Assembly: GCA_022843805.1 (NCBI GenBank)
Contig: JALHMY010000020.1
Coordinates: 45,077-109,076 of the forward strand
Origin: Fuerstiella sp.
GTDB lineage: Bacteria; Planctomycetota; Planctomycetia; Planctomycetales; Planctomycetaceae
DNA length: 64,000 nucleotides
Direction: 5' to 3'
Part shown: in pieces, positions 56,354-64,000 of the stretch
Layout of the letters: each line of letters begins with the position of its first letter
Numbering within the stretch: position 1 is the stretch's first letter
Position numbers and translations under genes: made by a program
Notes under the pieces: generated by a model
What the model saw: the letters and a program-made list of their open reading frames with translations, nothing else
Told to the model about the DNA's origin: nothing
Databases searched by the model: none

Positions 56354-57706
56354 TCAGCGGGATACGACCGATTCCACAACTTTCATTGCCTTGTCACACA
56401 ATTCCACGGCATCAGCGGTTTCGGGTGCCTCTGCGATCACTCGAATGATGGGCTCCGTATTGCTGCCTCGCACCTGAACCCAGCGGTCAGCCCAATCAAG
56501 TCGCAGGCCGTCACCTTCCCGCGCTTCCGCATCGCCAAAGGCCTTTCGCAGTGCTTCACATGCAGCCGGAACAGCGGAAGCCGGACACACAATTTTATCC
56601 TTAACGATCGTATAAAACGGCAAAGAATCGGCCCATATGGACAGGGAGGTCTTCTTTGCCGTCAGTCCGGCCAGAACATAGGCCATTGATACAAGACTGT
56701 CGCGAACATAGCCAACCGCCGGTTCAATGACTCCGCCGTTTCCTTCGCCTCCCAGAACAGCCTGAACGGCCCTCATCTTGGCACATACATGGGCCTCACC
56801 CACAAATGACCGATGAAACTGACATCCATGTTTTGCCGCGATGTCCGCAGTCACACGGCTGGTCGAACCATTGACAACAAACGGACCTTTTCGTCGCTCC
56901 AGTACAAAGTCCGCAGCAAGCCCAAGTGTCAGTTCTTCACCAATAAATCGACCAGTTTCATCAACGATTGCCAGCCGATCTGCATCAGGATCCTGTGCGA
57001 ATCCCGCATGAGCTTTGTGCTGTTTCACAGCCTGACAAAGTTCACCCAGATTCTTTTCAACCGGCTCCGGAATATGCTCAAACCTCCCGTCCGGAGTTCC
57101 ACCCAGCACGATCACTTCACACCCCAGTGCCTCCAGCAATCGTGGTCCGCAGGCAGCACCAGAACCATGGTTGCAGTCCAGAACGACTCGGAATTTTTTG
57201 CGGCGAATGGCTTCAACATCCACCAGTCGAAGAACTTTTTCGATGTGAGGTGCCGCCGGGTCCTGAATTGCCGATAACTTGCCAATTCCGGACCAGTCTT
57301 TCCAAACGACACCATCCGTTTCCAGAATTCGCAAAAGCTGCTGCCCCAGCTCCCGATTAAAGACAGACCCGTCCGGAGCGAATGGTTTGAGCCCATTCCA
57401 TTCGATCGGATTGTGGCTGGCTGTAATCTGCAGTCCGCCAGCAGCATTCAAATGACGCACCAGCACTCCGCAAGTCGGTGTGGTGCAAATACCGGCATCA
57501 AGAACTTCACATCCCGTCGCCATCAGTCCTGAAACAACCGCATGATGCAGCATCGGTCCTGTCGAACGCCCGTCCCGGGCAACAACGACTTTGCCGCCAC
57601 AAAAAATGGTTCCCAGCGCAGCCGAAAACCGAGCTACGTACTCCGGATCAAGTCCGTCTCCCACGATTCCTCGAAGCCCGGAGATGCTGAGAATTCTTGT
57701 TGCCAC
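56354..57706 (-). CDS. Phosphoglucosamine mutase/phosphohexomutase family
   Basis: 450 residues. VVARDGRSTGPMLHH carries the catalytic phosphoserine, DPDADRLAIVDETG the metal-binding Asp cluster, and QVRGSNTEPIIRVIAEA the phosphate-binding loop. Length and order match GlmM-type enzymes, which make glucosamine-1-phosphate for cell-wall sugars; phosphomannomutase is an alternative. The GTG at 57706 gives VATRILSISGLRGIVGDG, the family's N-terminus, with GGCGGGG upstream; the ATG at 57772 would add an unlike 22 residues. It is the first gene of the operon that ends with the sulfotransferase. Confidence 0.88.
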   Translation of the reverse strand: MATRILSISGLRGIVGDGLDPEYVARFSAALGTIFCGGKVVVARDGRSTGPMLHHAVVSGLMATGCEVLDAGICTTPTCGVLVRHLNAAGGLQITASHNPIEWNGLKPFAPDGSVFNRELGQQLLRILETDGVVWKDWSGIGKLSAIQDPAAPHIEKVLRLVDVEAIRRKKFRVVLDCNHGSGAACGPRLLEALGCEVIVLGGTPDGRFEHIPEPVEKNLGELCQAVKQHKAHAGFAQDPDADRLAIVDETGRFIGEELTLGLAADFVLERRKGPFVVNGSTSRVTADIAAKHGCQFHRSFVGEAHVCAKMRAVQAVLGGEGNGGVIEPAVGYVRDSLVSMAYVLAGLTAKKTSLSIWADSLPFYTIVKDKIVCPASAVPAACEALRKAFGDAEAREGDGLRLDWADRWVQVRGSNTEPIIRVIAEAPETADAVELCDKAMKVVESVVSR

Positions 57707-58206
57707 AAAACACCCCGCCGTTAGCAATCCTCGAAAACTATTCAGCGGTGTACTAAACCACCGCACCAACATGGGTGCCAGTATATGCGAACCTCACCGT
57801 GAGGGCGAAGGGCAGGTCCGAACCAGACAATTGCCGATTTCTTCCAGCTGTCCCGCCTGATCCCCAAAGTAATGAACAAAACCGCAGATACTCTCGCAGA
57901 GTCAGAGTATCCGTTGCTGTGGAACTTCTCTGCTTCGGTGCCTGCTCACACCTGTGGTTACGACTTCCGAGGCACCAAAGGCGGGAAGAATTCAGGGAAT
58001 TCCATCGATTGACCCGACCGGCTTCTTCAGCCGAGTCATCACTTTCTGCCAAATTCCGTATCACAACGATAAAGTCGGTGCAGACAGCAGAATTGTCATG
58101 ATGGCCACCATCCACAGGACGGTTCCCATGTTCGGCGACAGCGAAGGCTGACTTCGGTCCGAAGAAATGAAACAGAGGGATTGTGGACTATCCGGAATTC
58201 TCAGTC
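57707..58206. other. Intergenic region, no reliable gene
   Basis: 500 bases between divergent units. A 120-residue minus frame (57753-58115) and several plus frames are open, but none resembles a protein or has a ribosome site. Probably promoters of the phosphohexomutase operon and of the small lipoprotein gene. Confidence 0.35.
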
Positions 58207-58413
58207 ATGGAGACGATCTTTTTGAACGAATTTCCGATCAAAACAATCGCTTACTGCATGCTCGGCTGCTGGCTGCTGACAGCGGCATCGGGTTGTGCGC
58301 ACTTAGGACGGCATTCGGCCCGCGAGATCCGCAGCGATTACAAACCGCCAGCTACTCTGTCAGGACTTGAAGCATCCTTTGATGCAAAATCTCCGTCGAA
58401 TCGGGCCGGCTAG
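58207..58413 (+). CDS. Small putative lipoprotein
   Basis: 68 residues. FPIKTIAYCMLGCWLLTAAS is a signal segment and LTAASGCAH fits a lipobox with Cys, after which the mature part is only about 38 residues and ends abruptly. Its stop codon TAG is the first triplet of the 99-bp repeat, so the gene may have been cut short by that element. The Met at 58207 was chosen over 58183 because it places the signal at the N-terminus. Lipobox seen, protein unverified. Confidence 0.45.
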   Translation: METIFLNEFPIKTIAYCMLGCWLLTAASGCAHLGRHSAREIRSDYKPPATLSGLEASFDAKSPSNRAG

Positions 58414-58509
58414 GCGCTGTCAGATAATAAGTGTCGCCTTTTGCTCCGCAAAAGGATGCTCTTTCGCGGAGCGAAAGGCGACTATGGCGGTAACTTATTG
58501 TTTTCCAGG
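58411..58509. repeat. 99-bp palindromic repeat element, copy B
   Basis: Inverted copy of 34212-34310 with three mismatches. It again lies between convergent 3' ends (small lipoprotein and PQQ propeller). Confidence 0.9.
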
Positions 58510-58546
58510 TCCTCAGCAGCTGGTCAGTGGCAGGGCCACACATTGA

Positions 58547-59770
58547 CTACTCCGGCAAATCCAGCCTGGCAAGTGTTGAACCAAAACGAATAAACAGCGA
58601 ACGACCAGCAAGAGCCGGGTGAGCCAGTGTTTCAGCGCCGGCATCAGCCAGTCTCAATCGTGACAGAACGACGGGCATTGCAGCAACACCGTCGATCAGG
58701 ATGAGCTCCGCGTCGCCGGTGAGTGCAAGCACTCGCTGATCGCTGGCGATCAGACTCCCATACTTCTGAAATGCATCGTCGTCTGTCGTATGAACTGTCT
58801 TTAGCCCGTCATGCAGGTCGAGGCTCCACAGTCCATTCCAGATTCCGAACACCCGGTGACCGCATAACACGGGAGAATGGGCATCCGGACAGAGGTCATC
58901 ATTCTGACTCAATGGACGGTCGTCAATTGTGCCGTCATCCCGAAACCGATACAGACGGGTACCGTTGTTTTCTGAACTCACCAGCAGCTGATCATTGACC
59001 GGCAACACGGTTGGGACGTTAAAGTCGCCTCTTACGGGCGGTGTCAGTTTCCAGATCCGCTGTCCGGTCTGAAGGTCCCATCCCCCAAGCGAACTTTCAT
59101 CATATCCGATAATCTGAGTTTTGCCGCGAACACGGCAGGCGACGAGCGCCGAATAGGACGGCGCACTGCCCGAACTCTGCCAGATGACTTCTCCGGTGTC
59201 CGGATTCAAAGCAACGAGAGAAGCATCCGAGCCGCCAGGCTGAACAATGAGTCGGCCTTCAGCGATGATCGGTGAAACGGAGTGACCCCAGGTGAGTTTA
59301 GGGGATCCAAAGTCCGCGGCAATGTTGCGATGCCAGATCGGAAATCCGGTCTCTAATTCCAGGCAGTACAAGTCCCCGAACGCGCCCAGAGTATAGACGA
59401 ACTCGCCGTCGATCAGAGGTGTTGTGCGAGGAGAATTGCCGTAGTCGAGACTTCCCTTTGCCGCATAAAGATGCTGCCACAGCAGACCACCGTCGCTGGC
59501 GTTGAAACACTGAATCAAATCGTGCTGATCGGCAACATCCCGACTGCAGACGATAACAAACTGCTGTGTGGCCGCCACGCCGCCCACACCCACAGACTGC
59601 AGATCATTCTTCCAGGAAAAGCAGGCGGATTCGGGCAGTCGATCCGGCAGCCATTCAACTCTGGCACGACGATCCGCTCCTCGCCAGCCCGTCCAGTCGC
59701 CATTGACGGGCTTCTGCGGATCAGAAGACTGAGCAATATCAGTCTCTGTAACATTAGTCTCATTCAGATC
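58547..59770 (-). CDS. PQQ-like beta-propeller, no own start codon (-1 frame of the PhnD-like gene)
   Basis: 407 codons read from 59770. The frame continues without a stop from the A9 run at 59771-59779 through a Thr/Ser/Asp/Pro/Gln-rich linker to GDWTGWRGADRRARVEW, the usual first strand of planctomycete PQQ propellers. Repeats such as GGLLWQHLY, GEVIWQSSG and GQRIWKLTP follow. In this frame no ATG, GTG or TTG exists before a GTG at 59593, which lies after the first strand, so normal initiation would lose part of the fold. The ORF is exactly the -1 frame of the upstream PhnD-like gene. Either a -1 frameshift or slippage makes a fused protein, or an indel has split one gene. A 348-residue protein from GTG 59593 is the conservative alternative. 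Confidence 0.7.
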   Translation of the reverse strand, partial: DLNETNVTETDIAQSSDPQKPVNGDWTGWRGADRRARVEWLPDRLPESACFSWKNDLQSVGVGGVAATQQFVIVCSRDVADQHDLIQCFNASDGGLLWQHLYAAKGSLDYGNSPRTTPLIDGEFVYTLGAFGDLYCLELETGFPIWHRNIAADFGSPKLTWGHSVSPIIAEGRLIVQPGGSDASLVALNPDTGEVIWQSSGSAPSYSALVACRVRGKTQIIGYDESSLGGWDLQTGQRIWKLTPPVRGDFNVPTVLPVNDQLLVSSENNGTRLYRFRDDGTIDDRPLSQNDDLCPDAHSPVLCGHRVFGIWNGLWSLDLHDGLKTVHTTDDDAFQKYGSLIASDQRVLALTGDAELILIDGVAAMPVVLSRLRLADAGAETLAHPALAGRSLFIRFGSTLARLDLPE

Positions 59771-60669
59771 TTTTTTTTTGAGCGGTCTGTCGAATTCTCC
59801 GACCAGGGTTCAAAACCGGAGCCCGTCTGGAGATGAATCAAAAGTTCTGCATTCAGGCCAACATCCATCAGAGCTTCTGCAATTCGAACGCATTCTGCTT
59901 CGGCAAGTCCCTCGTTCACGAACGCCGTGATAAAAGGTACCGGCTGACTTTCACCAATGACTCGCAAATCACCCTTTTTGACTGTTCCACAACCATCCAG
60001 CAGGGGAAGTGCATAACTGGAAATAACAGCGGCCGCCTTTGATCCTTCCGGAAGCTCAATCAGTTTTGTCACTGCGGTGCTGCACGAAGACGAGATTTCC
60101 ATCGGCTGACCAATCGAAACGCCGGATGCTGTCAGCAGCCCCATTGGTGCGGAATGCTTTTCATCGCAATCCGGCGGCCCGAAGAATACACGATAATCGA
60201 CAAGTTCAGACACCTTTGTCGCAGGATCATTAGCACGAACGACAATCAGCCCCGTTTGAGTCGTTTTGTCATCCTCGCCTGTCAGCTGCCCGATCGGTCG
60301 AAGCTTCAAACCCAGTTCTTTCGCGTCCGCAAGGACCACGGAATGCTTACCAACCACAATATCTGTCTGGCCTTCGGATTTTTCCACGGCAGCATCAAGA
60401 GATTCTCCCCAGACCACACGGACATTCCGCCCAAGTTTCTGCTGCAGGAACCGACCAAGGTGTTCATATTTTCTCTGGGCATAACCTTTGACGCAGTCAC
60501 AGGCAAGTGGCGCGGCGAGCGGATCCATAACCACCAGAGTGAGTTGTCGTTTCTCCGAACCTTCGTCGGCCATGACAATGTGGCCTGCTTCCGGAAACTG
60601 GCTCAATGAAAACAACAGCATCAGCAGGAATGAATAGAGAGCTGTTCGTCGCAGAATGCGGACTGTCAT
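59764..60669 (-). CDS. PhnD-like ABC-type substrate-binding protein
   Basis: 301 residues from MTVRILRRTALYSFLLMLL at 60669, a signal peptide; the frame can also start at 60693. The mature part (LTLVVMDPLAAPLACDCVKG, VVWGESLDAAV, TDIVVGKHSVVLADAKEL, FFGPPDCDEKHSAPMG) follows the PhnD/phosphonate-binding pattern of type II binding proteins, with a Cys-rich CDC near the start of the mature chain. No permease or ATPase lies next to it. The last codons are three Lys then Ile and stop, read through a run of nine A, and the PQQ propeller continues in the -1 frame. It follows the Cys-rich NHL-type gene by 217 nt. Confidence 0.85.
   Translation of the reverse strand: MTVRILRRTALYSFLLMLLFSLSQFPEAGHIVMADEGSEKRQLTLVVMDPLAAPLACDCVKGYAQRKYEHLGRFLQQKLGRNVRVVWGESLDAAVEKSEGQTDIVVGKHSVVLADAKELGLKLRPIGQLTGEDDKTTQTGLIVVRANDPATKVSELVDYRVFFGPPDCDEKHSAPMGLLTASGVSIGQPMEISSSCSTAVTKLIELPEGSKAAAVISSYALPLLDGCGTVKKGDLRVIGESQPVPFITAFVNEGLAEAECVRIAEALMDVGLNAELLIHLQTGSGFEPWSENSTDRSKKKI
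59771..59779 (-). other. A9 run with A-AAA-AAG slippery site at PhnD/PQQ junction
   Basis: On the minus strand TCA-AAA-AAA-AAG-ATC-TGA is the end of the PhnD-like frame. It contains the heptamer A-AAA-AAG in the zero-frame phase used by the known -1 frameshift site of dnaX. One base back gives AAA-AAA-AAA-GAT-CTG-AAT, which is open through the whole PQQ propeller. A9 is also long enough for RNA polymerase slippage. Confidence 0.6.
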
Positions 60670-60733
60670 CAGACCTGACTCCTGTGTATTCAAACAAGCG
60701 AGAATTCAAACGAGCATCACGGAGCAGACTTAA

Positions 60734-60761
60734 TAGCCTTTGCTTCAGACAGCAAAGGCTA
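60734..60761. promoter_or_regulatory. Hairpin in the leader of the PhnD-like gene
   Basis: TAGCCTTTGCT and AGCAAAGGCTA form a perfect 11-bp stem with a 6-nt loop, about 65 bases upstream of the start at 60669. No T run follows on the minus strand, so a leader or processing hairpin rather than a clear terminator. Confidence 0.5.
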
Positions 60762-60821
60762 AGGGCGAGGCAGACGTTCATTGCGTTTAGCGAGACGAGT
60801 CGCAGTTCGTCCTGGCGAGAA

Positions 60822-60860
60822 GAGTCGCAATTCGTCACTCGGAGAGTGACGGCTACTTTG
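60822..60860. repeat. REP-like hairpin repeat, copy 3
   Basis: GTCACTCGGAGAGTGAC core with GAGTCGCAATTC upstream and GGCTACTTTG downstream. A near-copy of GAGTCGCAGTTCGTC stands just before it. It lies 27 bp past the stop of the NHL-type gene. Confidence 0.85.
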
Positions 60861-60886
60861 AATCGCAAACGGCCACGGAGGTTCGT

Positions 60887-62617
60887 TCAGGGGTTCTTAA
60901 CTCGTCGAAAAGTCTTCTTTTCCAGGACCTGCTCGTCATACAACATTGAAAATATGGCCGTGTCATCTGCCTGAAATTCAATGCGATAATCGTAAAATGC
61001 AACACCATCATTGAACTGCGAGATGACCAGCGTTTTTCCGTCCTGGGATTTGGCTTCCCAACCCTGATCTTCGGAATTCAGATAGCTGCCCTGAGTTTTC
61101 AGACTGCCGTCAGACTGAAAACTGAAATGAGTTGCCATCTGTGAAGGGTTTGTAAACGTTACCTCACCATTTTCGCTGGCAGATTCATCGTCGGAATCGG
61201 ATCCAAACAGAAGACTCAAAAGGCCGGATGACCTCGGCGTTTTATCTGCGGGCGCTACCTTACCGTCCAGCGACCAATCACCGATCAGCTGCTGCCCCAG
61301 CCCTTCTCTCGCCTGTTTTGCGGCGAGTTCTTCGGCCGTCATCTCGGGTACCTGAGATTTTGGAAGCAGCACACAAATATGTGCCTTGTCCACGTTCATC
61401 ATATAGTATCGATCCAGCTTTGGATCAAAGCCCACGGCCACATGTTTACATCCGCCACCAATCTTTGCCTTGCCAACAACTCCCAGAAACTCCCCGGTTG
61501 AAGAAAACCGCTTGATGGTCCCAATACTGGATTCGGCTGTCAGAATATCGCCATTGTCACAGCAGCGAACATTCATCGGATTACAGCAACTTCCAAAACC
61601 CTGTGGGGCCTTGCGGTCGCGTTCTCCGAAACTCAGCTGTGGCTGCCCATCCCGATCCAGCAGTGCCACTTTAAATTTTGTATTCTCCGCCAGAATCAGA
61701 TTCTTTTCGGTGGCCTGTATATCGCACTGACCGCAACATCCATTCAGACTACTGACAACTTTTTTGGGCTCTGAAAAATCATGATTCAGCCGCCAGACTT
61801 CATATCCGTAACCCTCCAGCGAGTGACAGCAAAGAAAAAGGTCCCGACTGGTCACGGCCAGTGCCGTAATCCCCATTTTCTGCTCAAGCATGTAATCCGT
61901 GTTCAGTGTGCGTGAGTATGATTCCTTCAGCTGCTTCGCCTGCTCCTCAAACAGCTTCTTCTGTTGTTCATACGTGGCAAGGCGTGCCTTATCACGAGCA
62001 GTCCACTCGGCTTCCGGCTTTTCGCGAAGCTTCGAAATCCTCTCATCGACACTTTGCAACTGACGGTCAAACATTGCGGTTATCTGAGCAGACTGCTTCG
62101 CAGCGGCGGCTTCCGCCTGTTTTCGCACAGTCTCGGAGTCTTCCATATTCGGAGCATTCGTCGTCGCCAGAATTTTCCCATCCGCGGAAATACGAGCCAC
62201 CTTTCCTGCACCGGCAACAAAGATCGTGCCATCCGGCGCCTGATTGACAGCGGTCGCAGTAAACTCCAGCCCCACTTCTTTCAGTAATTCACCCTCAGGT
62301 GAATAAACCTGAAGAAACTTCAAATCCTGCGAAGACACTGATGGATTCGCTGCGACCGACAGTGGATCAGTCACTGCCCCAGCAACGCACGCAAGAATGT
62401 TTCCGTCCCGGTCCAGGCAAAAAGTTTTGAGTCCGATCGCCCGCCCATCATGCAGTGGCCTGATAATTCGGTCCTGCTTATGAGTCGCCAATGCTGACGC
62501 CTCATTTGTCGCGTCCACGGCATAAACAGGTCCATTCCAGGATGACAGCTGCGCCAGTCCCATGAGAAACACTGCCGCCAAAAGCAGGTGGCCAACGCCA
62601 ATCGTATTCCGTTTCAT
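60887..62617 (-). CDS. Cys-rich NHL-type beta-propeller protein, exported
   Basis: 576 residues from MKRNTIGVGHLLLAAVFLMG at 62617, a signal peptide, with AGGATG upstream; the frame extends to 62698. NHL-like six-strand blades can be followed (GLKTFCLDRDGNILACVAG, FLQVYSPEGELL, GTIFVAGAGKVARIS, IKRFSSTGEFLGVVG). A charged helical insertion lies at about 165-250. Unusual Cys clusters are LFLCCHSLEGYG, LNGCCGQCDIQA and GFGSCCNPMNVRCCDNGD, which could bind a metal or iron-sulfur centre, or form disulfides. A beta-rich C-domain follows. It heads the same-strand set with the PhnD-like and PQQ genes. Confidence 0.82.
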   Translation of the reverse strand: MKRNTIGVGHLLLAAVFLMGLAQLSSWNGPVYAVDATNEASALATHKQDRIIRPLHDGRAIGLKTFCLDRDGNILACVAGAVTDPLSVAANPSVSSQDLKFLQVYSPEGELLKEVGLEFTATAVNQAPDGTIFVAGAGKVARISADGKILATTNAPNMEDSETVRKQAEAAAAKQSAQITAMFDRQLQSVDERISKLREKPEAEWTARDKARLATYEQQKKLFEEQAKQLKESYSRTLNTDYMLEQKMGITALAVTSRDLFLCCHSLEGYGYEVWRLNHDFSEPKKVVSSLNGCCGQCDIQATEKNLILAENTKFKVALLDRDGQPQLSFGERDRKAPQGFGSCCNPMNVRCCDNGDILTAESSIGTIKRFSSTGEFLGVVGKAKIGGGCKHVAVGFDPKLDRYYMMNVDKAHICVLLPKSQVPEMTAEELAAKQAREGLGQQLIGDWSLDGKVAPADKTPRSSGLLSLLFGSDSDDESASENGEVTFTNPSQMATHFSFQSDGSLKTQGSYLNSEDQGWEAKSQDGKTLVISQFNDGVAFYDYRIEFQADDTAIFSMLYDEQVLEKKTFRRVKNP

Positions 62618-63053
62618 CACCCTGACATCCTTCAAAAGAGTGCGCTGGAATGAACCGTGCTGAGGCAAAATCACTGGTGCACAGGACAACAGATGCACCC
62701 CATAGAACCTCCCGATCCCGTGGGGTCATCTGGTGTAGTACCCATACTGCAAATCATGACTACGCGGAATCAGTTTGTCTACAGCCTGTTTTGAAAATAA
62801 TTCGATTGCAGCGATTATGAGTGTAAAAAAGGGCTCAGGTCCAATACCCTTTTCCAAGTACCCGTACTGGGAACACTGGATACTCCTTTGAAGGCCTCGG
62901 AGGGCTGACGCCACACCGCTCGCCTTTGCGTGCTGGCGAGCGGTGTGGCGTTAGCCCACCGAGTGCGATTTCTTCCTGCTGCCTGTTGGTAAATGGATCA
63001 GGTATCTTTCTCTTGAATAAAATGAGACCTGACCCAATAGTGTTCGGCACAGG
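62618..63053. other. Gap with one long hairpin, no gene
   Basis: 436 bases holding the 62896-62963 hairpin, a GGTCCAATACCCTTTTCC motif near 62838 that recurs in part near 63470, and the left inverted repeat of the IS fragment. No gene was found. Confidence 0.4.
62896..62963. repeat. 29-bp-arm hairpin element
   Basis: Arms 62896-62924 and 62935-62963 pair at all but three positions (CTCGG at the outer end, CCGCTCGCC inside) around a 10-base loop. Not followed by a T run. Confidence 0.8.
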
Positions 63054-63278
63054 ATGTTCAAGCAACTACTGGGCTGCCGCCATCTGCTGAGCACCAAACA
63101 GGAAGGTGTTGAAATCCAGACCTATGTGGCGATCATCGCCTGCCTGCTGATTCTGATTCACACAGGGCGGGCACCGACGAAGCGGACATTCGAAATGATC
63201 TGCCTCTCTATGTCGGGATGGGCGTCGCTCGAAGAACTGGAACGGCACATTGCAAAAATAAGATCTGCTGAAGAGTAA
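63054..63278 (+). pseudogene. IS4-family transposase, C-terminal fragment
   Basis: About 74 residues that match only the end of IS4-type transposases: FKQLLGCRHLLSTKQEGVEI, VAIIACLLILIHTGRAPTKR and MSGWASLEELERHI. The N-terminal domain and the catalytic Asp residues are missing. It is flanked by a 17-bp inverted repeat at 63034-63050 and 63429-63445. Confidence 0.8.
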
Positions 63279-63891
63279 GGCACCCGCGCGCTCTGCACGC
63301 CGGGCCGTTCGATCCTGCGCGGTGCCTTAAGCCGCCTCTGCACGATGTGGCTGGATCCTTGTCAGCGGTTTGCCAAATGCTGCCGATTCTCTCATAACTC
63401 ACGCTGCCGTCAATCAACCGCAATCACAGTGCCGAACACTATTGGACCTGCGAACACTATTGGACCTGACCCCTTTTCCAATACCCTCGTCGCCCGATGA
63501 CCCAGAGGATCGATGATGCCCGTGAATCCCCGCATCGGCCTTTGCAAGCGGAAACGGTCGATTACCGGCCGGTTCACACCGGGCCGCTCGCCGAATCGCA
63601 AAAGTGATTTGGCGAGCGGGATGCGTCAGCTTCCCGGTATGAAGGCTCTGTAAAGGGCCAGCTGGGAGTTATTCTTCTCAAATCTGAACGGTTGACTGCT
63701 GGCCATTGTTTTGATTGGCTTTGTTGGTAGTTCTGGATCTCCAGGGCATCACTTGTGGAGCGTGATCTGCTCGGCAGGAGCCTCGCCTTCCCGGTGATTC
63801 AACAACCAGAGAACTCCAGCGTTCCTGGAATCGCAGAGCATCACTCGGAGAGTGATGACTACTATCTTTCAGGTGACGTATCTCAGCCACG
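63279..63891. other. Repeat-rich non-coding end region
   Basis: 613 bases without a gene. It has the right 17-bp inverted repeat (63429-63445), a near-tandem GAACACTATTGGACCTG (63434 and 63451), a 9-bp hairpin CCGCTCGCC/GGCGAGCGG (63584-63592 and 63611-63619), and a fourth REP-like copy at 63828-63873. Confidence 0.5.
63828..63873. repeat. REP-like hairpin repeat, copy 4
   Basis: Core ATCACTCGGAGAGTGAT, with the flanks changed (GACTACTATCTTTC after it). It lies about 20 bases downstream of the group II intron end on the minus strand. Confidence 0.75.
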
Positions 63892-64000
63892 ATAGGGGTA
63901 GGGAAAGCTGATTGATTTCAGCTCCCCCTCCCTCAGAACCGTACGGGCGGTTTTCCCGCATACGGCTCGCCGTTAGTAGGTTCCTGTGGATTGGACCAGC
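63892..64000 (-). mobile_element. Group II intron, 3' end with domains V and VI (continues outside)
   Basis: On the minus strand the sequence reads GAGCCGTATGCGGGAAAACC then GCCCGTACGGTTC, the conserved domain V hairpin. A second hairpin (GGGGGAGCTGA paired with TCAGCTTTCCC) is domain VI, and the chain ends CTACCCCTAT, a typical group II 3' end near 63892. The ribozyme core and any RT gene would lie beyond the right edge. The downstream exon begins CGTGGCTGAGATACG, near the REP-like copy 4. Confidence 0.85.

Noticed and set aside
57753..58115. 120-codon minus frame upstream of the phosphohexomutase
   Set aside because: No ribosome site, no recognised motif, overlaps a divergent promoter region.
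59515..59763. ORF starting MRLMLQRLILLSLLI right after the PhnD-like stop, looking like a signal peptide for the PQQ protein
   Set aside because: It is in the zero frame, not the propeller frame, and after the hydrophobic stretch its sequence is unlike any PQQ start. A further frameshift would be required.

Overview
The window looks like a planctomycete (Planctomycetota) chromosome. The evidence is two DUF1559 pseudopilin-like proteins ending in the H-X9-DG motif, a DUF1570 peptidase-like protein, a MoxR/DUF58/BatA/VWA operon, three large PQQ- or NHL-type beta-propeller proteins, alkaline-phosphatase-superfamily enzymes, and many short hairpin repeats in the gaps. No rRNA, tRNA or CRISPR array was recognised.

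Left part (1-20.8 kb): the end of a histidine operon (hisH, then hisA running off the left edge) sits behind an acidic zinc-ribbon membrane protein. A DUF1559 protein with a clear terminator, a PLP aminotransferase and an uncharacterised protein follow, then a DUF1570 protein on the other strand. Next comes a long minus-strand block. MoxR ATPase, DUF58, BatA, VWA and a DUF4175-like coiled-coil membrane protein are packed as one operon. A separate two-gene unit follows, with a secreted SLBB-like membrane protein and an actin-like (ASKHA) ATPase overlapping by 4 nt.

Degenerate island (20.8-22.9 kb): remnants of an RHS/YD-repeat gene broken by small inverted-repeat elements, a 3' fragment of a group II intron reverse transcriptase, and two copies of a REP-like hairpin. 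A 1323-residue PQQ-propeller protein with an embedded methyltransferase-like domain follows.

Middle (27-34 kb, plus strand): a CxxC membrane-anchored protein, a MacB/FtsX-type permease, its ATPase, a fused double ModA-like binding protein, a ModB-type permease and a short ModC-type ATPase. This looks like two ABC systems in one transcription unit. From 35.5 to 43.5 kb (minus) three glycosyltransferases, an MsbA-type exporter and a tandem-duplicated APH-like kinase form an overlapping operon, probably for making and exporting a glycoconjugate.

Right part: a HEAT-repeat protein, a second DUF1559 protein, a YugP-type zinc peptidase, and a sulfatase-fold TPR protein that lacks the usual Cys/Ser nucleophile. 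It converges on a seven-gene minus operon: phosphohexomutase, asparagine-synthetase-like protein, two phosphodiesterase-like proteins, a small RHH-like protein, a membrane protein and a sulfotransferase. Further right, a Cys-rich NHL-type propeller precedes a PhnD-like binding protein. The PhnD-like gene ends just after a run of nine A, and a PQQ propeller continues in the -1 frame with no conventional start. This is the most striking single observation. The right edge holds an IS4-family transposase fragment and the domain V/VI end of a group II intron that continues beyond the window.
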